From CAZFUY01 sp964522445 (GTDB lineage Bacteria > Pseudomonadota > Gammaproteobacteria > SZUA-229): DNA of 28,513 nucleotides. The stretch is taken from assembly GCA_964522445.1 (NCBI GenBank), contig CAZFUY010000027.1, forward strand, positions 1 to 28,513. The letters run 5' to 3'. Every line of letters starts with the position of its first letter. Within the stretch, counting starts at the first letter, position 1. Position numbers and translations under genes: made by a program. The notes below the pieces were generated by a model that made no database searches, was not told the origin of the DNA, and saw only the letters and a list, made by a program, of their open reading frames with translations. Below, piece after piece: positions 16,695-24,256 of the stretch.

Positions 16695-16723
16695 ATTATA
16701 TGCTAATTTTTAGATGCTATCAA
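16695..16723 (-). promoter_or_regulatory. Sigma70-type promoter of the aryl polyene operon
   Basis: On the minus strand TTGATA (16718-16723) and a consensus TATAAT (16695-16700) are separated by exactly 17 nt. Transcription would start near 16688 and leave a leader of about 140 nt before apeC, long enough for post-transcriptional control, although I see no recognisable riboswitch. The remaining gap between apeC and the divergent hydrolase (16547-16894) is AT-rich; a TATAAT at 16850-16855 on the plus strand could be the hydrolase promoter. Confidence 0.7.
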
Positions 16724-16894
16724 AAACACAGAAATAAATGTATTTTCTATCGGATTTGATTTTTCTTAAATCGGTATAAATGGGGGTGATGATAAATATA
16801 TGTATGCTTTTTCTTTTTTGATGGTATGCCGTATAACCAAAAACAGTTATATAATCATGCCGGATTTTTGAGTTGTATGGTTGCTTTAGGGGAT

Positions 16895-18139
16895 ATGATA
16901 ATTTTATCAAGGGTTCAGTTATCAAAAACTGCATATTTTGGCTCTTTAATGCTATTAATCATATTTTTGATATCAGGTTGTTCAGGCCGGTTAATATTAG
17001 CGCCAGAAGCCTCTATAACTCGCCTGGCACAGGGAGGGGGCTGGAAAAATGAAGTGGACAGGCTGGTAAATCCGCTTATAAAAAGCAAAGAAAACGTTGG
17101 TGTTGTCGTTGCTATACTTGATGAGAATCAGCAAACAGAAATATTTCCCTATGGACTCAGAAACAAGGAGAGTCAGCTGCCTGTTAATAAAGAAACGCTA
17201 TTTGGCGTAGGTTCGGTAACTAAATCTATGGTTGTATCCTTAATGCTGGTATTAAACCAGCGGGGTATTTTGTCCATCGATGATAAAATTGGTGATCTGT
17301 TTCCTGCGGATATTCAATTTAAAGATCCACGTATTCGTGATATTACCTTTGCACAATTAGCCAGCCATACTTCTGGTTTGCCTAGGGAGCCGGTAAAAAT
17401 TGAAAGCTTAATAGCACTGATTTATTACACCTTTACTAATAAAAATATCTATTCTCATCTTACTAAAGAGGCTATTTATAATTATTTGCAGGAGCTTGAA
17501 TTGCCGCAGGATCCAGTCGCAGAGCCAACCTATTCTAATATTGGTATCGGCTTGCTGGCGCACTTTCTAACTCTGAAAACAGGCCAGGATCTGGAATCTC
17601 TGCTCAATCAATACCTATTTAAACCTCTTGATATGAAGCATACTGTTATTGCGCTCAAGCCAGAAGATAAGGCCAGGCTTGCAACGGGTTATGCGGGTGA
17701 TCAGCCCAAGTTTATTCCTCGAAATACGCCGTTGGAAAACTGGACATTTAGTTCTGTAATGGTAGGTACTGGAGGGGCGTATTCAACGGCTGAAGATCTT
17801 ATTCGATATTTAAAAGCTCATTTGGGCATGTCTAATACCTCTCTGGATGTGGCTTTACAAAAGTCTCGTAAGATTCTGGGGCAGGATGGTTCTCATTTTT
17901 TAACCATGGGCTGGTATGTTGATTACCTTTCAGAGTACGGAACTTACCTTTATTATTACCATGGTATGATATCGGGTTTTAACTGTTATATAGGCTTTGA
18001 GCCAGTTAGCCAGGTTGCAGTTGTGGTGCTGAGAAATAACTTCAACTGGGAAGATGTTGTGGGGCATAACTTATTGCTACGATTATCTCGTTATGTATCC
18101 TATAAAAAGTCAAATATTATAATGAGTGTCAATCGCTAG
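16895..18139 (+). CDS. Lipoprotein serine hydrolase, class C beta-lactamase/PBP fold
   Basis: The protein has the serine beta-lactamase-like fold of penicillin-binding proteins and esterases. Numbered from the chosen start, the motifs are SVTK (Ser107, Lys110), YSN (213-215) and an HG near residue 356 in place of KTG. The N-terminus is a lipoprotein signal ending in LISGC (Cys29). Two earlier in-frame ATGs (16826, 16877) exist; the first lies upstream of a possible -10 element, and I favour 16895 or 16877. The length of about 414 residues is typical. Relatives act as esterases or D-amino-peptidases on unknown substrates. It is transcribed away from the ape operon and I see no evidence of a role in it or in antibiotic resistance. 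Confidence 0.78.
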   Translation: MIILSRVQLSKTAYFGSLMLLIIFLISGCSGRLILAPEASITRLAQGGGWKNEVDRLVNPLIKSKENVGVVVAILDENQQTEIFPYGLRNKESQLPVNKETLFGVGSVTKSMVVSLMLVLNQRGILSIDDKIGDLFPADIQFKDPRIRDITFAQLASHTSGLPREPVKIESLIALIYYTFTNKNIYSHLTKEAIYNYLQELELPQDPVAEPTYSNIGIGLLAHFLTLKTGQDLESLLNQYLFKPLDMKHTVIALKPEDKARLATGYAGDQPKFIPRNTPLENWTFSSVMVGTGGAYSTAEDLIRYLKAHLGMSNTSLDVALQKSRKILGQDGSHFLTMGWYVDYLSEYGTYLYYYHGMISGFNCYIGFEPVSQVAVVVLRNNFNWEDVVGHNLLLRLSRYVSYKKSNIIMSVNR

Positions 18140-18185
18140 TTGTTTATACTATGGTAATAATACTAATAGATTGTATGGAAAGTTT

Positions 18186-19310
18186 ATGGATTTTTTATCT
18201 CGACTAAATTTTATGCGGTTAACTGTAACAAAGACTCTGTTAAGTGCATTCCTGGTCTTGCTCTGTTTTAGTGGTACAGCAATAGCATCTTCTATTCAGC
18301 AGCAATTTAATCAGCAATATCATGAACTCAAAACATATATAGTGGCGCTGGATAAAGCTAAATGGCGGTTAGATACTGCTGAGGTTGAACTTGAATCAGA
18401 AAGAAAAGAACTGATCCGTTCAGAGAGAGAAAAAAATACCGCGCACAATAAGCTGAAAAAACTTCGTCGTGCAGAAGAGCAGTTTACGGACATTGATTTT
18501 GGTTCTCAAATCAATGATCAACGTAACAAAAGAAAAGAAGCTATCCAGTCTCATGCTAATCATAAGCAAATTTATGAGAGCCATAGATCAAAAGTAAGAA
18601 CACTTAGAATTACTTATGAAAAACTGCTGACACAGGTATCTAACAAGCAAAATACGGTTCGACGACTGGTGGATCAGTTAATTGAAGCCGATATTAACCG
18701 TCAGTTAAGTTCTTTACGTAATTCCAGACGAATTAAAGTATCTACCAGTGAAACCTGTAGCCTGAGTATTACCAAAGATGCCTGTCGAGATAAAGCCAGA
18801 GCGAAAGCAGAGCGGCTTGCTTCTGAGAAGGGGTCAGTTGTTGTGGTTTCATCCGTTACTGAAATGAAAAATTTTAAGCTATCCAAAGATCAGGCTAAAA
18901 GTCGAGTAAAAGCACGTATCTCAGATATAAAAGTATTAAAAGATAGCTATGACCTAACAGCGGATAAAAATGGCTGGCGCGTGTCATATGCAATTAGTGC
19001 GCTGGTGACACCGATTATTACCCGGGGAATGAAAGATGAATTACGCTTTCAGTCAATGCGTAATTTGAATATTGATAAAAGTTTATTAAAACCAGTAATC
19101 GCTGTAAAAGCAGTTAAAAAACGTATTGTTCAAAAACGCCAGAATAAATATATTGCAGAACCTGTTGTGCATCAGGCTGATGACAGTTTTGATGATGATT
19201 TAATTCAGGGCTGGTCAAAATCATATCAGCGCTATAATGCCAATGCTATGCGCAATAAAGCTAAAGCAGAAAAGAGCAAAGCAGGCAATAGTAGTTTTGA
19301 GGAAGATTAA
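18186..19310 (+). CDS. Secreted coiled-coil protein with LPP20/FlgT-N-like domain
   Basis: The 374-residue protein begins with a signal peptide (cleavage near Ala34, TAIAS). Residues from about 45 to 170 are charged and heptad-rich, with few prolines, and are probably a long coiled coil. Residues of about 180-275 (CSLSITKDACRDKARAKAER onward, ending in YDLTADKNGWRVSYAISALV) resemble the small alpha/beta domain of LPP20 lipoproteins and the N-terminal domain of FlgT. The C-terminal tail is basic and ends acidic. The start at 18186 was preferred over an upstream in-frame codon at 18126 because it has GGAAAG upstream and places the signal peptide properly. It heads a three-gene set with the next two lipoproteins. 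Function unknown. Confidence 0.7.
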   Translation: MDFLSRLNFMRLTVTKTLLSAFLVLLCFSGTAIASSIQQQFNQQYHELKTYIVALDKAKWRLDTAEVELESERKELIRSEREKNTAHNKLKKLRRAEEQFTDIDFGSQINDQRNKRKEAIQSHANHKQIYESHRSKVRTLRITYEKLLTQVSNKQNTVRRLVDQLIEADINRQLSSLRNSRRIKVSTSETCSLSITKDACRDKARAKAERLASEKGSVVVVSSVTEMKNFKLSKDQAKSRVKARISDIKVLKDSYDLTADKNGWRVSYAISALVTPIITRGMKDELRFQSMRNLNIDKSLLKPVIAVKAVKKRIVQKRQNKYIAEPVVHQADDSFDDDLIQGWSKSYQRYNANAMRNKAKAEKSKAGNSSFEED

Positions 19311-19312
19311 AT

Positions 19313-19744
19313 ATGTTACTGCGATTAATATGTATGCTTGCTGCCGTATTTATATTGAGTGCATGTAATAATTCTGGTGTAAAGTCATCTGCTGGTGATG
19401 ATCAGGTCATGCCACCAGACTGGTTTTATAATCCTGGTAATAATCAATATTTAGGTGTTACAGGTGCTGCTCCAGTGCAGGACTTTGGTGGTATTGATGC
19501 GCAGAGGCGAGTTGCATTAATTCGGGCAAGAGCTGAATTAGGGCGTATTGCTAAAGTGCATGTTGATTCAGAAAATAATATAAATACAACCGTTAATTCT
19601 AATGGTGTAGTTAAGTCCAGTAATAGTTATATTAAATTGACCAGTGCAGAGGTTCTGGATTTAATTGATGCTGAAATTAAAGAAGAGTGGATTCACCCAA
19701 AAACAGGTGAATTATATATCTGGCTGGTACTTCCACATAAATAA
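19313..19744 (+). CDS. LPP20-like lipoprotein
   Basis: The 143-residue protein has a lipoprotein signal peptide with Cys18 in LSACNN. The mature part, PDWFYNPGNNQYLGVTGAA followed by ARAELGRIAKVHV, has the layout of the LPP20 family, to which the Vibrio flagellar lipoprotein FlgP belongs. It starts two bases after the stop of the preceding gene, with GAGGAAG as ribosome binding site inside that gene's end. Its pairing with a FlgT-N-like protein recalls the flgO-flgP-flgT system, but no flagellar gene lies in the window. Role inferred only as an outer-membrane structural partner. Confidence 0.72.
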   Translation: MLLRLICMLAAVFILSACNNSGVKSSAGDDQVMPPDWFYNPGNNQYLGVTGAAPVQDFGGIDAQRRVALIRARAELGRIAKVHVDSENNINTTVNSNGVVKSSNSYIKLTSAEVLDLIDAEIKEEWIHPKTGELYIWLVLPHK

Positions 19745-19772
19745 TAAATTAGAATTATTTCAGGAGAAAATA

Positions 19773-20354
19773 ATGTTAAATAAAATATGGCCGAAGCGTA
19801 TAGCTATAATGTTATCGGTTTTCATGCTGGCTTCCTGTGAGACAGTTGCCGTTTATGATAAGTTGGGTGGCGATATGATTAATAGCTCAGGCGTTTATAC
19901 ACTGGTTAATCTACACCCAGATATAAGGCGTTCACGTTTGTATGCTATTAATTATCAGGGTGGCGATTTAATTCCTTTATGTACAGAAGTTACCTTGTTA
20001 AAAGCAAGTAAAAATGTGCTTAAATTTGAAGTGATTAGTACAGGGCAGCGGTACACTTATAGAAATCATAAAGCTGCGGTTGAGCCACTGGCTGCGCATC
20101 TATCTAATTTCTTTGGGCGAAAATGTAATACCAGTAAAGTAGAGCGCTTAAGCAGCATTGATCAGAAAGGTATTCGTGAAGGTGTTGCTTATGAAGGTAT
20201 GAGCCGTAATGGTATTATCCTTGCTATGGGTTATCCTCCGCGTCATAAAACACCTGATTTAATGGCATCACGATGGGTGTACTGGAAAGATCGTCGTAGA
20301 CTTATTGTTGTTAAGTTCGGTGAAGATGGTCTTGTTAATCGAATTGAAGATTAA
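19773..20354 (+). CDS. Lipoprotein with BamE/SmpA-like C-terminal domain
   Basis: The 193-residue protein starts at ATG 19773, preceded by AGGAGA. It has a lipoprotein signal with Cys22 in MLASCE. The middle part (about 35-130) is not recognised. The C-terminal part (IREGVAYEGMSRNGIILAMG and then WVYWKDRRRLIVVKFGEDGL) resembles the BamE/SmpA/OmlA fold, in which a two-helix element is followed by strands beginning with W-Y. It is 28 nt downstream of the LPP20-like gene and closes the set of three envelope genes before a strong terminator. An earlier in-frame start at 19665 would overlap the upstream gene and lacks a ribosome binding site. Confidence 0.68.
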   Translation: MLNKIWPKRIAIMLSVFMLASCETVAVYDKLGGDMINSSGVYTLVNLHPDIRRSRLYAINYQGGDLIPLCTEVTLLKASKNVLKFEVISTGQRYTYRNHKAAVEPLAAHLSNFFGRKCNTSKVERLSSIDQKGIREGVAYEGMSRNGIILAMGYPPRHKTPDLMASRWVYWKDRRRLIVVKFGEDGLVNRIED

Positions 20355-20372
20355 TTAAAATACAAAAAATTT

Positions 20373-20408
20373 AAAGGCATCAATCATAAAAGTTGATGCC
20401 TTTTTTTA
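20373..20408 (+). terminator. Rho-independent terminator after the envelope lipoprotein genes
   Basis: An 11-bp perfect stem (AAAGGCATCAA pairing with TTGATGCCTTT) with a nine-base loop is followed by a run of T. It lies 18 nt after the stop of the BamE-like lipoprotein gene. The A-run on its left side means it may also act for the convergent minus-strand gene ending at 20423. Confidence 0.9.
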
Positions 20409-20422
20409 TTTATAAAAATTAA

Positions 20423-20875
20423 TTATGCGTCTCCTTTCATCGCATAATCAAGCTTAAATATATTTATTGTCTGATTGACTGGCCAGTTATTTTCTGTAAG
20501 CAAAATACCAGTAGAAACTACAATATGAATACCATCGATATCAGCATATTCCATCAGATTTTTTCTTAGTTCTTCAAAAACACAGGCGCTAACGGGCAAA
20601 GTGCTTTCCAGTCTGTCTTCAAGGTGTTTTATCTGCCCTAAAATTAATTGACCACTTTCAGTTTTTCTATATTCTGGGATGCCATCAACCTGGCTGAATG
20701 TTATATGAATGGGGATGTCTCTGTTATTCAGAATATCTTCGTTTCTAATTCTGCCAAAAATAGTTAGTTCTTTGCCTGTTGATTGCTCATCTCTTGATAT
20801 CGCCTGCTCAAGAGAATAGAGGTGATTCCAGTTATTGACGGAAAATTTAATGATTTTAGTCTGTGTGTTTTTCAT
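20423..20875 (-). CDS. Unrecognised 150-residue cytoplasmic protein
   Basis: I do not recognise this protein. It has no signal peptide or membrane segment. It is mildly acidic, with an alternating strand-helix pattern: IIKFSVNNWNHLYSLEQAIS, ELTIFGRIRNED, a charged helix (GQIKHLEDRLESTLPVSACV) and a hydrophobic strand IDGIHIVVSTGILL. The ATG at 20875 has only a weak ribosome binding site. It follows a copy of a short inverted-repeat element that separates it from the glycosyltransferase gene upstream. Codon use is similar to its neighbours. It ends just before the terminator shared with the convergent lipoprotein genes. Confidence 0.6.
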   Translation of the reverse strand: MKNTQTKIIKFSVNNWNHLYSLEQAISRDEQSTGKELTIFGRIRNEDILNNRDIPIHITFSQVDGIPEYRKTESGQLILGQIKHLEDRLESTLPVSACVFEELRKNLMEYADIDGIHIVVSTGILLTENNWPVNQTINIFKLDYAMKGDA

Positions 20876-20899
20876 GGTTTGTTGCCTAAATAAATTTTA

Positions 20900-20968
20900 G
20901 GAGTCGGAGTCAAATTTGGTTAGGATATTAATATGGTATGCGCTATGACCAGGTTTAACTCTGAATCC
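20900..20968. repeat. Degenerate copy of a small inverted-repeat element
   Basis: The left end GGAGTCGGAGTCAAATTTGG matches the element at 22122-22194 with one difference in that stretch, and the right end (TTTAACTCTGAATCC) is a decayed version of the inverted terminal arm. Length is 69 nt. It begins 16 nt downstream of the glycosyltransferase stop. It looks like a REP or MITE-type non-coding element that has drifted. Confidence 0.7.
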
Positions 20969-20984
20969 AGAAGTTCTGGGGATT

Positions 20985-22097
20985 TTATTTTAAAATGATT
21001 AATAAATCATTATCCATTTCCATGCTGCGTTTCTTCCAGTCATATTGGTTGGCTATTTTAAAGCCCTGTTGCTGAAAATTATCCAGCCATTTAGTATCCT
21101 GAATTCTTTCTTTTATCATGATTAGTTTTTCAGCAAGTTGTTGAGTTGTGCCATCATAAAAACAATCAGTGTCGGCTAATTTAAAATCTGCCAGTGTTTC
21201 TGGGTAAGCCAGACGATTGGGAACAACAGGAATACAGCCGGCAGCAACGGCTTCCATAATAGCAATGCCAAAAAATTCATGATTTGCTGTTGAGACTATG
21301 ACATCTGATTTTTGTAATATATTTATATAATCTTCTTTGCTGCTTGCAAAACCCCAGTTGTCGATATGATCAGAAAACTGAATTTTTGCTTTTAAAAATT
21401 CATCAGGTATTTTTTTAGAACTAGCACCTATAATATTTAATCTAAAATTAATAGAATGTTTTTTTAATAAACTTAAGGCATCAAAAAAACATTGTGGGTT
21501 TTTATCATGTTCCCAGCGTGCGGCCCATAAAATGGTGAAGTTTTTATTTGTATTATTTTCAGGATTGTTAAAATGTTTAGTATCAATGCCCGGCGGGTGA
21601 ATTTTAGATTTATTATAAATCTCTTTTATTTCCTGACGGGGGCGAAAATCAGGCATGCGTGTTAACCAGTGTTCAAGCGATTGAAGAAAATCATCTCTAT
21701 GCCATGCAGAGTTAAACCAGACTTCATCGGCTGCCAGTGCGCTGGTGAAATTAATAAAAGCATAACGTAGATCTTTATGGCTGGTAGTTTGATTGGGATA
21801 AGTTAATTGATTTTCATGAAAATAAATAATACGTGGTAGCTGCTGGATAGATTTTGGAGCAAGGCCAATAAATTCAGCAAGATTTAGCATGTCAGTGCAG
21901 AATAGTGCATCATAATGATCTGATGACTGTTTTTTTAATTCATTGGAAAATGTAATTGCTGCATGGCTCATGCGCCATTTCCAGTGATGTGCTGGTAGCG
22001 TTAGTAAAGACCATTGGTGCTGGCTGTAAGATTTCCAGTTATTTATAAAAGCCTGGTGTGATCCGCCGTGATAAGTGTTTAATGCGAGAATGTGCAT
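20985..22097 (-). CDS. DUF3524/QTMAN-like glycosyltransferase
   Basis: The 370-residue protein has the N-terminal domain of the tRNA-queuosine alpha-mannosyltransferase family (DUF3524, human GTDC1/QTMAN). Diagnostic segments are YHGGSHQAF at 9-17, LPAHHWKWR, CTDMLNLAEF and IIYFHENQLTYP. The C-terminal half is a GT4-type Rossmann domain with FTILWAARWEHDKNPQCFF and the nucleotide-sugar motif HEFFGIAIMEAVAAGCIPV. In animals the enzyme adds mannose to queuosine in tRNA-Asp; what bacterial members modify is not something I can tell from sequence. There is no clear ribosome binding site. Copies of one short repeat lie 24 nt before its start and 16 nt after its stop. Confidence 0.82.
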   Translation of the reverse strand: MHILALNTYHGGSHQAFINNWKSYSQHQWSLLTLPAHHWKWRMSHAAITFSNELKKQSSDHYDALFCTDMLNLAEFIGLAPKSIQQLPRIIYFHENQLTYPNQTTSHKDLRYAFINFTSALAADEVWFNSAWHRDDFLQSLEHWLTRMPDFRPRQEIKEIYNKSKIHPPGIDTKHFNNPENNTNKNFTILWAARWEHDKNPQCFFDALSLLKKHSINFRLNIIGASSKKIPDEFLKAKIQFSDHIDNWGFASSKEDYINILQKSDVIVSTANHEFFGIAIMEAVAAGCIPVVPNRLAYPETLADFKLADTDCFYDGTTQQLAEKLIMIKERIQDTKWLDNFQQQGFKIANQYDWKKRSMEMDNDLLIILK

Positions 22098-22121
22098 TTA
22101 TTATTTTATTAAATTAATTCA

Positions 22122-22194
22122 GGGGTCGGAGTCAAATTTGGTTGGGAGTATTATTAACCTGATATGAACTGTGATTAAATTTGACTCCGACCCC
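22122..22194. repeat. Small palindromic element with perfect 18-bp inverted ends
   Basis: The ends GGGGTCGGAGTCAAATTT (22122-22139) and its exact complement (22177-22194) bound a 37-nt core, giving a 73-nt element. Such GGGGTCGGAGTCAAATTT palindromes resemble dispersed REP-type elements. It lies in the leader of the glycosyltransferase gene, where it would fold as a long hairpin in the transcript arriving from the small FNR-box gene. A second, decayed copy lies at 20900-20968 in the same orientation. Confidence 0.88.
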
Positions 22195-22220
22195 GGGTTT
22201 GAGCAGATTATTGTACAGAA

Positions 22221-22475
22221 TTAATCGACCTTATAAACTTCTACAAAGTAAGAATATTTTTTAGTGTCTATCTGGTGATCAATATTAGCCTGCAATAAAT
22301 TAATATGAGCAGGTTCAACGGACCAGCAGTGGTAAAGCTTGTTCCAGAATGGTGCATTAAAAAGTTTAAGCATGTCATCAACTGTTAAATTTTCAATGGG
22401 TTCTTCACCTATCAGATTTTTGCCTTTTATTTCATACCAGTTAAGTATCAACTTAACATGTTTGGTATTAGTCAC
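22221..22475 (-). CDS. Unrecognised 84-residue protein behind an FNR-type promoter
   Basis: I do not recognise this small soluble protein. It begins with GTG at 22475, supported by AGGAGA seven bases upstream. Visible features are LILNWYEIKGKNLIGEEPIE, a helix TVDDMLKLFNAPFW and a C-terminal strand YSYFVEVYKV; there is no signal peptide, membrane segment or metal-binding cysteine cluster. A perfect FNR/Anr-type box and matching -10 element lie upstream, so expression probably rises at low oxygen. The glycosyltransferase gene follows on the same strand 123 nt downstream, across a palindromic element, and may share the transcript. Confidence 0.7.
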   Translation of the reverse strand: MTNTKHVKLILNWYEIKGKNLIGEEPIENLTVDDMLKLFNAPFWNKLYHCWSVEPAHINLLQANIDHQIDTKKYSYFVEVYKVD

Positions 22476-22528
22476 TATTTATTCTCCTGTTGTCCATGCT
22501 TGATAGCCTAATAAATTTGCAGCAGAAA

Positions 22529-22570
22529 ATAGTACGTAAAACAGGCGGTAAGAGTGTTGATAAGAATCAA
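22529..22570 (-). promoter_or_regulatory. FNR/Anr-activated class II promoter of the small gene
   Basis: TTGATAAGAATCAA (22557-22570) matches the FNR consensus TTGAT-N4-ATCAA at all ten defined positions. On the minus strand a -10 element TACTAT lies at 22529-22534; a start near 22522 places the box centre at about -41.5, the classic class II activation distance. The leader to the GTG start is about 47 nt. No good -35 is needed in such promoters. Confidence 0.68.
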
Positions 22571-22680
22571 TAGATTGATGACAGGAGTAATTAGATAAAA
22601 CTGTTTTAATAAATAAGAATATTACTGGCACTGAATGTTGTGCGTGTAATTAAATTGTTGGAGTGAGGGTGCTGGCTATT

Positions 22681-22717
22681 AAAAAAGAACCGGGTCTGCG
22701 CTATGAACAGACCCGGT
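22681..22717 (-). terminator. Rho-independent terminator of the porin gene
   Basis: The stem ACCGGGTCTG / CAGACCCGGT is a perfect 10-bp pairing around a nine-base loop. In the minus-strand transcript it is followed by TTCTTTTTT. It lies 44 nt after the porin stop and insulates the small FNR-box gene from porin read-through. Confidence 0.92.
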
Positions 22718-22761
22718 AAGTTTACGGCATTGGAGTCTTGTGTAAAAATGCCGAACTATTA

Positions 22762-23970
22762 CTATTGTGCGAACTTGGCTTCCAGAGCGAGCCAGATTTT
22801 CTGAGTATCAACTTTTCCCAGACCGTTATTATCATCGGCACTGAAATCAGCAAATTTAACCAGAGCTTTTATGTTTTTGTTGTATGGTTTAACCAGTACC
22901 AGGTTAAGTTCAGTTCCATAATCTGTACTGCCTTCGTCAGCGCTATAGTCATGATAAACACCAACCAGTTTCATGCCTGCTAATTTAGTTACGCCCTTAA
23001 GGTAAAAATCAACCAGGCCATTTACAGGTGTGCCAAGGAATTGATCAGCCCAACCATTGAATGCGTGTTTTGTAGCCAGTGGCGTACTAAATGCAGTCGT
23101 GCCATTATCGCTACCTAAAGTTTCCTGTCCCAGGAATACTTTGGTTTTATCAATTTTATAGCCACCCTCAACCAGTGTATAAGTTGCGCTAAGGTCACCA
23201 ACGTAATCACCTGCGTCTGATTGTTGAGCCATTTCTGCTGTATACAGGAAGTTGCCTGCACTGCCTTTTAGTCTGGCACCCATAGTATTTCTATCTTCCT
23301 GGGCGCTTGATGCCGCATCATAATCTAGCATGTAGGCATAAGCAGTGATTTTTCCAACAGGTGTTTTATCTATGCCAACATTTAAAATATTATGGCTGGT
23401 TGATGCCTGGCCACCGAGGATAGTATTGATCTGAAAGATGTTGCCAAGAGTAATAGTGATATTGTTAAAGCTTGTGTTTTTTACGAGTAGAGCATCGAAG
23501 GTTTGTTCGTTCTGACGCCAGCCTACGTTACCCACAAAACGAGCGTTATCAAGAATTATACGTTGACGTCCGGCCTTGATGCTGGTGTTGCCTATGCCTG
23601 TGTAATCAATCCAGGCCTGGTTTAATTCTTCGGTTCTGGGATCGGCTACTACTGAGTAGCTATTGTCTGTAATAACTTTGTCCCAATAATCAGTTGATCC
23701 GGCTTTATTCAGGTATTCAAGTTCTATGCGAGCTTTAAAATTGTTATAGTCGCCAGTAGTAAAACCAAAGCGAGTACGTAGCGTTGAAGCAGTAGCGTCT
23801 TTACGAGCATTGTCCTGATCTACAGTTTCAATACGGTAGCGCATATTAATATCTGCTTTACCTGCAGAGAAAGCATCCTGCAAAGAGTTTGCACTGACTA
23901 CTGTGGGTAAGCTGATAGCGGCGACAATGCCAAGTGCCAGGGGGCTAAATTTAAATAAAGGGCGAATCAT
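22762..23970 (-). CDS. Outer-membrane beta-barrel porin
   Basis: The 402-residue protein has a signal peptide (cleavage near VVSA-NS, residues 24-28). The mature sequence has the alternating aromatic and polar strands of a porin-type barrel: INMRYRIETVDQDN, STLRTRFGFTTGDYNNFKAR, NQAWIDYTG, SIKAGRQRIILDNARFVGNV, and a final strand ending in Phe-Ala-Gln (WLALEAKFAQ). The GRQRI-LDN-RFVG segment is typical of porins related to the alginate-export family found beside respiratory genes in proteobacteria; the solute cannot be read from sequence. The start has GCAGGAG upstream. It is a single-gene unit with its own terminator and an FNR-like box 137 nt upstream. Confidence 0.8.
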   Translation of the reverse strand: MIRPLFKFSPLALGIVAAISLPTVVSANSLQDAFSAGKADINMRYRIETVDQDNARKDATASTLRTRFGFTTGDYNNFKARIELEYLNKAGSTDYWDKVITDNSYSVVADPRTEELNQAWIDYTGIGNTSIKAGRQRIILDNARFVGNVGWRQNEQTFDALLVKNTSFNNITITLGNIFQINTILGGQASTSHNILNVGIDKTPVGKITAYAYMLDYDAASSAQEDRNTMGARLKGSAGNFLYTAEMAQQSDAGDYVGDLSATYTLVEGGYKIDKTKVFLGQETLGSDNGTTAFSTPLATKHAFNGWADQFLGTPVNGLVDFYLKGVTKLAGMKLVGVYHDYSADEGSTDYGTELNLVLVKPYNKNIKALVKFADFSADDNNGLGKVDTQKIWLALEAKFAQ

Positions 23971-24080
23971 GAAGTTACTCCTGCTAATGTGTGGTCGAAT
24001 ATAAAAAAAGCATTATGCGCACTATTGCTGCGCGGCCTGGGAGTAAGGGGAGTGAAACAAGTAGTTTCAATGACGCTAAT

Positions 24081-24120
24081 ATTCTAATGGGGTGGTTGTT
24101 ACTGCCTTGATCTTGGTCAA
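24081..24120 (-). promoter_or_regulatory. Candidate FNR/Anr-regulated promoter of the porin gene
   Basis: TTGATCTTGGTCAA (24107-24120) matches the FNR consensus with one mismatch. On the minus strand a -10 like TAGAAT lies at 24081-24086; the box centre would be about 39-41 nt upstream of the start, close to class II spacing. The box lies between the divergent porin and gshA genes, 136 nt from the gshA start, so it could also influence gshA. The rest of the 286-nt gap shows nothing else recognisable. Confidence 0.5.
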
Positions 24121-24256
24121 ATCCTCTTGCAAAGTATGGTTGTCGGCAATAGCAGATTTTGAAAGTGTAGTAATTATACTAATAAATACAATAGCTTGAG
24201 GGTTTTTACTGGTTGGTATAAGCTCTCCTGCTTTATATGCATAAAGGATTCATCTG

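Noticed and set aside
16895..18139. Beta-lactamase fold considered as an antibiotic resistance gene
   Set aside because: The KTG triad is replaced by an HG motif as in esterase/peptidase relatives, the protein is a lipoprotein, and no resistance context is visible.
20900..22194. Two GTCGGAGTCAAATTT repeats considered as attachment sites or ends of an insertion sequence
   Set aside because: No integrase or transposase lies between them, and each copy has its own inverted ends, so they are separate small elements rather than the two ends of one transposon.
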